From assembly GCF_943193045.1 (NCBI RefSeq), contig NZ_CALPCN010000008.1:1-64000 (forward strand): a stretch of DNA of 64,000 bases, given 5' to 3'. A program made the position numbers and the translations under genes. Positions 59,413 through 64,000 of this stretch are shown piece by piece (the stretch's first letter is position 1; the number at the start of each line of letters is the position of its first letter). A model generated the notes under the pieces. That model was not told the DNA's origin. It did no database searches and saw only the letters and a program-made list of their open reading frames with translations. Source of the stretch: Pumilibacter muris. Its GTDB lineage: Bacteria; Bacillota; Clostridia; Christensenellales; Pumilibacteraceae.

Positions 59413-59444
59413 AAACCTTTCCGCGTAAAAACGGGAAGGTTTTT
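59413..59444 (+). terminator. Terminator of the PAP2 gene
   Basis: AAACCTTTCC / GGGAAGGTTT around GCGTAAAAAC, followed by a T run. Confidence 0.8.
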
Positions 59445-59460
59445 GCGTTTGCAAAAAGTT

Positions 59461-59474
59461 CCTACATTTGTAGG
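59461..59474 (+). promoter_or_regulatory. Palindrome upstream of the Xre-type gene
   Basis: CCTACA-TT-TGTAGG, a perfect inverted repeat 57 bases before the regulator's ATG, is a possible operator. A further TTTTCC...GGGAAAA dyad follows at 59476-59517. No convincing -35/-10 pair is seen. Confidence 0.45.
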
Positions 59475-59530
59475 GTTTTTCCAAAAGTGCCAACGACTGT
59501 GGGAAAATAGTGTAAAGAGAGGTATGCATT

Positions 59531-59746
59531 ATGGAACACGACGTTAAATTAGCGGAAAGACTCAGAGAGTTTATGGACCTTAGAGACATTAACCAACGTC
59601 AGTTGGAACTCGCAACAAAGCTATCGAATCAAGCGATTTCGTTTTGGCTCTCTAAACAAAGGTTGCCGTCTTTGCTCTCGCTTTGGGATTTAGCCGACTA
59701 TTTCGATTGCAGCTTAGACTACCTTGTAGGCAGAGAAGACCACTGA
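59531..59746 (+). CDS. Xre-family HTH regulator
   Basis: A 71-residue single-domain Cro/C1-type protein: 'RLREFMDLRDINQRQLELATKLSNQAISFWLSKQRLPS' with the recognition helix around 'NQAISFW', then 'LADYFDCSLDYLVGR'. AGAGAGG precedes the ATG. It stands alone between the PAP2 gene and tRNA-Leu, so its target is not evident; the palindrome upstream suggests autoregulation. Confidence 0.9.
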   Translation: MEHDVKLAERLREFMDLRDINQRQLELATKLSNQAISFWLSKQRLPSLLSLWDLADYFDCSLDYLVGREDH

Positions 59747-59850
59747 CGGTTTATAACTTTATCAAATTTATTAAATATTCGACAAAAACGCTTGCCGAAT
59801 ATTTTTGTGCGTCTTTTCAAAAATTTAGCCGCGCAGTCTTAATAAAACGC

Positions 59851-59879
59851 TTGCAAATTTTTTTCGAATATGGTATTAT
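59851..59879 (+). promoter_or_regulatory. Promoter of tRNA-Leu
   Basis: TTGCAA (59851-59856), 17 bases, TATTAT (59874-59879), with the tRNA beginning 12 bases later. Confidence 0.75.
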
Positions 59880-59890
59880 AAACAAGATGC

Positions 59891-59977
59891 GCCGCCGTGG
59901 TGGAATTGGCAGACGCGCCGGACTCAAAATCCGGTGGTAGCGATACCGTGTCGGTTCGACTCCGACCGGCGGCACCA
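59891..59977 (+). tRNA. tRNA-Leu (anticodon CAA)
   Basis: An 87-nt class II tRNA with encoded CCA. The acceptor GCCGCCG pairs with CGGCGGC. The anticodon arm CCGGA-CTCAAAA-TCCGG gives CAA, reading TTG. A long variable arm (TGGTAGCGATACCG) follows, and the T arm is GTCGG-TTCGACT-CCGAC. Confidence 0.96.
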
Positions 59978-59985
59978 AAATATGA

Positions 59986-60009
59986 AGCGACCCCTTTGCG
60001 GGTCGTTTT
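59986..60009 (+). terminator. Terminator of tRNA-Leu
   Basis: CGACCC-CTTTGC-GGGTCG followed by TTTT, eleven bases after the CCA end. Confidence 0.88.
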
Positions 60010-60057
60010 CTTATGGCACGTTTAAGAAATCCACTCGTCTTAATTAAGGAGTTTTTT

Positions 60058-60615
60058 ATGAGCGATATAATGGAATTTGCAAGTAGAGCACAATTCAGAG
60101 AATGGCTTTGCGAGCATTGCCTCTCTACCGACGGCGTTTGGCTCTTATTCGGCAAAGGAAGCGGACCGAAAACATTGAAAGCGGACGAAGCGCTTGAAGA
60201 AGCTCTTTGTTTCGGCTGGATTGACGGGCAAATGCAAAGCATAGACAGTAATTCTTATAAAAAATATTTTTCCGCTCGCAGAGCTAAAAGCAAGTGGTCG
60301 GAAAAAAACAAAGAAATAGTGAAAAGCCTTGAAGAGCGCGGACTTATGACTGAGTTCGGAAGAAAGAAAATAGAAGAAGCCCAAAAAAACGGCATGTGGA
60401 ACACACCCAAAGCGGAAGTTACGGAAGAACAGATTGCTTGCTTATCCTCTGTTTTAAAAGCCTACGAGCCCGCCTACACCAACTTTCAAGCGATGTCTCC
60501 GTCGGTAAAGAAAACTTACGCCCTCGCCTATTTTGACGCAAAGACCGACGCGGGACGCGAAAAACGAATTGCCCGCATCGTGGATAGGCTCAACAAAAAT
60601 CTAAAACCTATGTAA
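60058..60615 (+). CDS. YdeI/OmpD-associated family protein
   Basis: A 185-residue cytosolic protein of the YdeI/OmpD-associated family: 'FREWLCEHCLSTDGVWLLFGKG', 'DEALEEALCFGWIDGQMQSID', 'YFSARRAKSKWSEKNKEIVKSLEERGLMT', and a C-terminal 'KTYALAYFDAKTDAGREKRIARIVDRLN'. The family's molecular role is unknown, though it is widespread in bacteria and often induced by stress. AAGGAG lies six bases before ATG 60058. Monocistronic. Confidence 0.88.
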   Translation: MSDIMEFASRAQFREWLCEHCLSTDGVWLLFGKGSGPKTLKADEALEEALCFGWIDGQMQSIDSNSYKKYFSARRAKSKWSEKNKEIVKSLEERGLMTEFGRKKIEEAQKNGMWNTPKAEVTEEQIACLSSVLKAYEPAYTNFQAMSPSVKKTYALAYFDAKTDAGREKRIARIVDRLNKNLKPM

Positions 60616-60619
60616 AAAT

Positions 60620-60660
60620 AAACGACGCAATCCGCATTTGGCAAATTGCGTCGTTTTTTA
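60620..60660. terminator. Terminator between the YdeI-like gene and the repeat protein
   Basis: AACGACGCAAT / ATTGCGTCGTT around a 12-base loop, followed by TTTTTT. It lies between convergent genes. Confidence 0.85.
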
Positions 60661-60667
60661 TGTTCTT

Positions 60668-63600
60668 TTAAAAATTGCGCAAAAACTCTTTGACTTTTTC
60701 GACGGAAAGCGCCGATTTGAGGTGCGCGTCGAACGGGCTCGCAATATCCACTACCGATTCGAGTTCTGCGTTTGCAACCCACCATTCCATATAATCCGAG
60801 CTTACCCTCGTAAGAGCTTCGATTGCGTCGCTCACGCGATAGCGAAGAACGTCGCAATTCAAGTAGGTGTTAAGTTCGCTTTCTGGCATGGCGGACAACT
60901 GTCCCAACGTTTCGGCGGTTACGCGAGGCAGTCGGAATCCGCCGTCTACTCCGAGCATATTCAAAGCGTCGAACACCGCTTGCATCTGCTCGCCGCTTAT
61001 AACCGAAACTTCTTCCGACGGAACAACAACAAGCGAACCGAGCGTTTCGTCTTTAATCACACGGTTTTCGATTGAAACGCTCAACGCCGACACATAAAGG
61101 GCTCCCGCGTTTTCGGAGCACACGGTGCGCGTGAGCGTTGCACGGATTATCACGCTATCGAGCACGGCGCCGTATTGCTCGGGCGACGGAGCTTTTTCGA
61201 TTTCCGCATTCCAATTCCCTATCGGAGCGTCGCCGTACAGCGCAGTGAACGCGTCCAAAAGCGCCGTAAGCTCGCTTGGAACAATTAACCCGTCGGCAAA
61301 GCTTACGGTGCTCTCAGGCACTGCGAGCGCTTCTTTACTAATCAGATTTTCGGTTAGCGAAGCCGCAAGCAAATACGAGTTTATTTGCCCGTCTTTTCCG
61401 ATAAGATTTTCCTTTATTGCCGACGCGCTTTCAAGCTCGAACGAACCCACGTCTTTATCTCCGCTCAAAAGGTTAATAATAGTTTGCACTTCCGTTTCGC
61501 GGTAAACGGCGTATTCGTTCAAGTTGCCTCCCGTTCTCTTTTCGTATGCCTTAACGTGGTCTGACAGCATAGAATTACTTTTTACCGCGCTTTGTATCGA
61601 TTTTGTGATACTACCCGCCACAAGCCCCGAACGATATAGAACCGAAAGCTTTTCTGGCGTGCCCGCAATGTTTTTTAAATCGGCAAAGCTAACGCTTTTA
61701 ATTAAATCCGACGGCTTTTGCCCTTCGGATAGCGCAAGCACGTTAAGCGCGTCTATGCAAGCCGATATTTCCGATTTAGTGTAAATTCCTTTTTCGGTTT
61801 TCAAACTGTTGCGCAAGCTCGAATTTATAACGCTTTCCGTAAACGCTTTGTCAAGTTCCTCAGTAACCATAGACGAAATTATAACCGAAGGATATACCGC
61901 GTCGAGCCCGCTTTTGCCGCCTAAATCGGCGCGCTTTTCGTTCATGGAAGCGAGCGAGTTTTCGGCGTTTTCGCGCAACGCGGCGCCGTTTATCTGCAGT
62001 ATATTGCCCGTCTTATTTCCCGCTTCGTCGGTGAGCCCGAACACGGTCATGGAATCTATCAGCGCTTTAAGTTCTGACTTAGGATAGCACCCGTCCGCAT
62101 TTTTCGCGTTGTTGCGGTATTCGTCTTTTATAACCGTGCCGCTCCATTTGTCGAACAGATTTTTATCGAGGTGCCTCGTTATGTTGAGCAGCATAATTGC
62201 GGAATCGCAACACACGTCGAGCTTTGTGGCTCCCGTGCTTTCGTCTTCAACTTTCGACAGGTCGGGAATAAGAATTTCAAGCTTTTCGTTCAAAGTATCG
62301 GAGTTAAGAGTAAAATCGTCGTTCTCGTCGGCGCTTATTCCGAAAACAGTATCCATAGCCGCCACAAGAGCCGAAAGCTCGTGTTGCCACATTTCCACCT
62401 CTTGATTCCTGTTTTCTATCAACACGTTTTTCTGCCCCGCTTCTTTAAATTTAGTGGGCAGTTCGAGAGTGTTTTTGTCGGCTCTGTCGGGATTCGACAG
62501 AAAATACGCCATAGACGCGCTTATAACGGCGCTTTCGCTCACAACGCGCTTATTGCGCACAAGCTGACGCAAAATATCGTCGGTAGTACTTTCGGAAGAC
62601 AGTTGAAGCGTGGAAGCCTGAACAAAAATCGATTTTAATTCTTTACGCTTTATAAGCAAATCCAAAACGTCGTTTTGCAAAAGTTCGGTCACACTGTTAG
62701 GAATAACGAGTTCAAACCCGTCGCCCACAGTTAGGTCGTTGGCGCGAACATGCTCCGACACCGTGTAATATATCACGTCGGACGCGAACAACGAATCCAT
62801 AGCTTCGGGTTTCATTGCAAGAAGTTCGTCCAACAACTCGTCTTCGGCTTCGTCGCTCTCCTGCCCTTTTAAGAATTTGTCGAAATCCAACCCCGAATCG
62901 CGCACCGCCTTAACAAGATTGTAAAGTTCGCCGTCAACGTTTTTAACAGTCAGCCATGCGTCAACGTTTTCGAGCGCGCGCGGAATAATAACGAACTCGT
63001 TGCCGTCGAGCTCTTTTATGAGCACACGCGAAACGGTACCCTCTAAAATTCCGTTGCGCATCATTAACATATCGAGCACTGCGTCGTTTTTGAGCAGCTC
63101 TCCCGCTTCCTGTTTTCCGTTCACAAAATCGATTACCGCGTTTTTAACGTTCTCTTCGATAAGCGCGTCGAACAACTCCGAAAGCGTCTTTTTTTCTATA
63201 AGGTTTACCGGCTTGCCGTTGCCGTCAAGCTCCAAAACCGCTTCGGGAACATAAAGATTTTCGCCCTTGTTTTCAATCATTACAGCGGAAATCAGCGAAC
63301 GCATAATCGTGGAATCGGTCATATATCGCGAAAGAGTTACGCCGTTTTTATCGGCGCTTTTAGCCGCTTGCGACAATAAATCGAACAACGTGTCAAATTG
63401 CATTTCCTCGTCGCCCGTTGCTTTATCGATTAACTCGCGGTTTTCTTTTGTTCCGAGCAACCTGAACCCGTTCATAATTTTATAAAGTTCGCCGTACTCC
63501 ACACCGTTTGCGCCGTAGGTGTTTTCGTAAACAATGTTTTCGGGAATATAAACGTTTTCGCTTACCGACAAAAACACATTGTTAAGTTTGTCGCTCACAT

Positions 63601-64000
63601 AATCGGTTGACAAAACGTTACCTATAAGCTTAGAATCGGCTACTGCGGCGGAAACGTTGTCGTACATAGCTATATTATGCTCATAGTTTTCGTCCGCTTC
63701 GTCGAACAGCGAAAGCACTTTGTTCATTGTGTTGCTTTCTTCCGACGCCCGAACCGTTTTATACAGCTCTATGCCGTCGGACGCAACCGTTACAAGCGAA
63801 TTGATTTCGTCAACCCACGAAACGTCGGCGTTCACCACATCCGCATATTTAACGCCGTTGCCGTCATCTTCCGATAAATACGCGTTCGCAATAAAGCAAT
63901 ATAATCTGCCGAGCACGGGATTAAATTCGGATTTTCGCTCGGGATGCAACATTGTGAGTTCGGCTATTTGAGGCAATAAGGCGTCAACAAGGTCTACGCC
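60668..64000 (-). CDS. C-terminal part of a large repeat protein (runs off the right edge)
   Basis: At least 1,110 codons, open at the right edge of the window: the frame continues through the last 24 bases as GVDLVDAL before LPQIAELTM. The visible part is acidic, mostly helical and built of degenerate repeats of roughly 110-130 residues. They contain variants of 'DSVI.RA.LTR.V..EN...LYVPE', 'VI....L..L.VPSEE...I...M.A..DALN.LG' and 'S.L..LLS..E.....L.....IRYRVSD'. There is no transmembrane helix, sortase signal or known domain in this part. The end is 'LSVEKVKEFLRNF'. Its N terminus, export signal and function lie outside the window. Confidence 0.75.
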   Translation of the reverse strand, partial: GVDLVDALLPQIAELTMLHPERKSEFNPVLGRLYCFIANAYLSEDDGNGVKYADVVNADVSWVDEINSLVTVASDGIELYKTVRASEESNTMNKVLSLFDEADENYEHNIAMYDNVSAAVADSKLIGNVLSTDYVSDKLNNVFLSVSENVYIPENIVYENTYGANGVEYGELYKIMNGFRLLGTKENRELIDKATGDEEMQFDTLFDLLSQAAKSADKNGVTLSRYMTDSTIMRSLISAVMIENKGENLYVPEAVLELDGNGKPVNLIEKKTLSELFDALIEENVKNAVIDFVNGKQEAGELLKNDAVLDMLMMRNGILEGTVSRVLIKELDGNEFVIIPRALENVDAWLTVKNVDGELYNLVKAVRDSGLDFDKFLKGQESDEAEDELLDELLAMKPEAMDSLFASDVIYYTVSEHVRANDLTVGDGFELVIPNSVTELLQNDVLDLLIKRKELKSIFVQASTLQLSSESTTDDILRQLVRNKRVVSESAVISASMAYFLSNPDRADKNTLELPTKFKEAGQKNVLIENRNQEVEMWQHELSALVAAMDTVFGISADENDDFTLNSDTLNEKLEILIPDLSKVEDESTGATKLDVCCDSAIMLLNITRHLDKNLFDKWSGTVIKDEYRNNAKNADGCYPKSELKALIDSMTVFGLTDEAGNKTGNILQINGAALRENAENSLASMNEKRADLGGKSGLDAVYPSVIISSMVTEELDKAFTESVINSSLRNSLKTEKGIYTKSEISACIDALNVLALSEGQKPSDLIKSVSFADLKNIAGTPEKLSVLYRSGLVAGSITKSIQSAVKSNSMLSDHVKAYEKRTGGNLNEYAVYRETEVQTIINLLSGDKDVGSFELESASAIKENLIGKDGQINSYLLAASLTENLISKEALAVPESTVSFADGLIVPSELTALLDAFTALYGDAPIGNWNAEIEKAPSPEQYGAVLDSVIIRATLTRTVCSENAGALYVSALSVSIENRVIKDETLGSLVVVPSEEVSVISGEQMQAVFDALNMLGVDGGFRLPRVTAETLGQLSAMPESELNTYLNCDVLRYRVSDAIEALTRVSSDYMEWWVANAELESVVDIASPFDAHLKSALSVEKVKEFLRNF

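Overview
The window looks like a chromosomal segment of a low-to-mid GC (about 45% by eye) Gram-positive anaerobe of the class Clostridia, probably an uncultured gut lineage near Christensenellales. The evidence is the set of Firmicutes-type families (DUF4364, TSCPD, YkvI, BioY, class II Fba), AGGAGG-type ribosome binding sites, consensus sigma-A promoters and a lysine riboswitch ahead of asd-dapA-dapB. The genus cannot be named from sequence alone.

Layout. 1-1700: a leftward promoter with a hairpin-rich RNA, possibly an rRNA leader, then a zinc-ribbon protein, tRNA-Ala, a broken tRNA-Ile copy, tRNA-Ile and a small HTH-like protein. 1733-6300: gapA, an operon of an M29 aminopeptidase, a YcxB-like protein and a catalytically degenerate ImmA/IrrE-like protein, then fba. 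6375-7990: a lipoprotein resembling GT80 sialyltransferases, behind a promoter with a G9 run in its spacer. 8200-12700: bioY, DUF4364, TSCPD and valS. 12860-18743: an SsuA/TauA/ThiY-type ABC transporter whose binding-protein gene is split by a 3.3-kb element. The element carries a large serine recombinase, a MntA/HepT (type VII) toxin-antitoxin pair and three small genes; precise excision would restore the frame. 18806-19906: a divergent membrane protein and Xre regulator sharing a twin operator. 19919-27381: a leftward run of seven genes (M20 amidohydrolase, YesL-like, methyltransferase, TPR, HEAT-like, HD, YkvI). 27456-30632: the lysine-riboswitch-controlled diaminopimelate/lysine operon.

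30643-47903: a two-gene operon of a 4,900-residue MBG-repeat surface protein and a membrane protein with three copies of an unrecognised domain. 48002-53155: a GH95-like glycosidase and a membrane M28-like pseudopeptidase. 53375-58526: a small protein divergent from a WYL regulator, then polA-coaE-lytic transglycosylase. 58563-64000: PAP2 phosphatase, an Xre regulator, tRNA-Leu(CAA), a YdeI-like protein and the C-terminal part of a large repeat protein that runs off the right edge.

Cross-cutting themes. At least four genes (bioY, the Xre regulator at 19703, the M20 hydrolase and polA) have a -10 box exactly six bases before ATG and no ribosome binding site, which suggests leaderless mRNAs. 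Two genes (PAP2 phosphatase, lytic transglycosylase) seem to start at ACG and ATT codons placed correctly behind strong Shine-Dalgarno sequences. The most unusual single locus is the sialyltransferase-like lipoprotein with a putatively phase-variable promoter.
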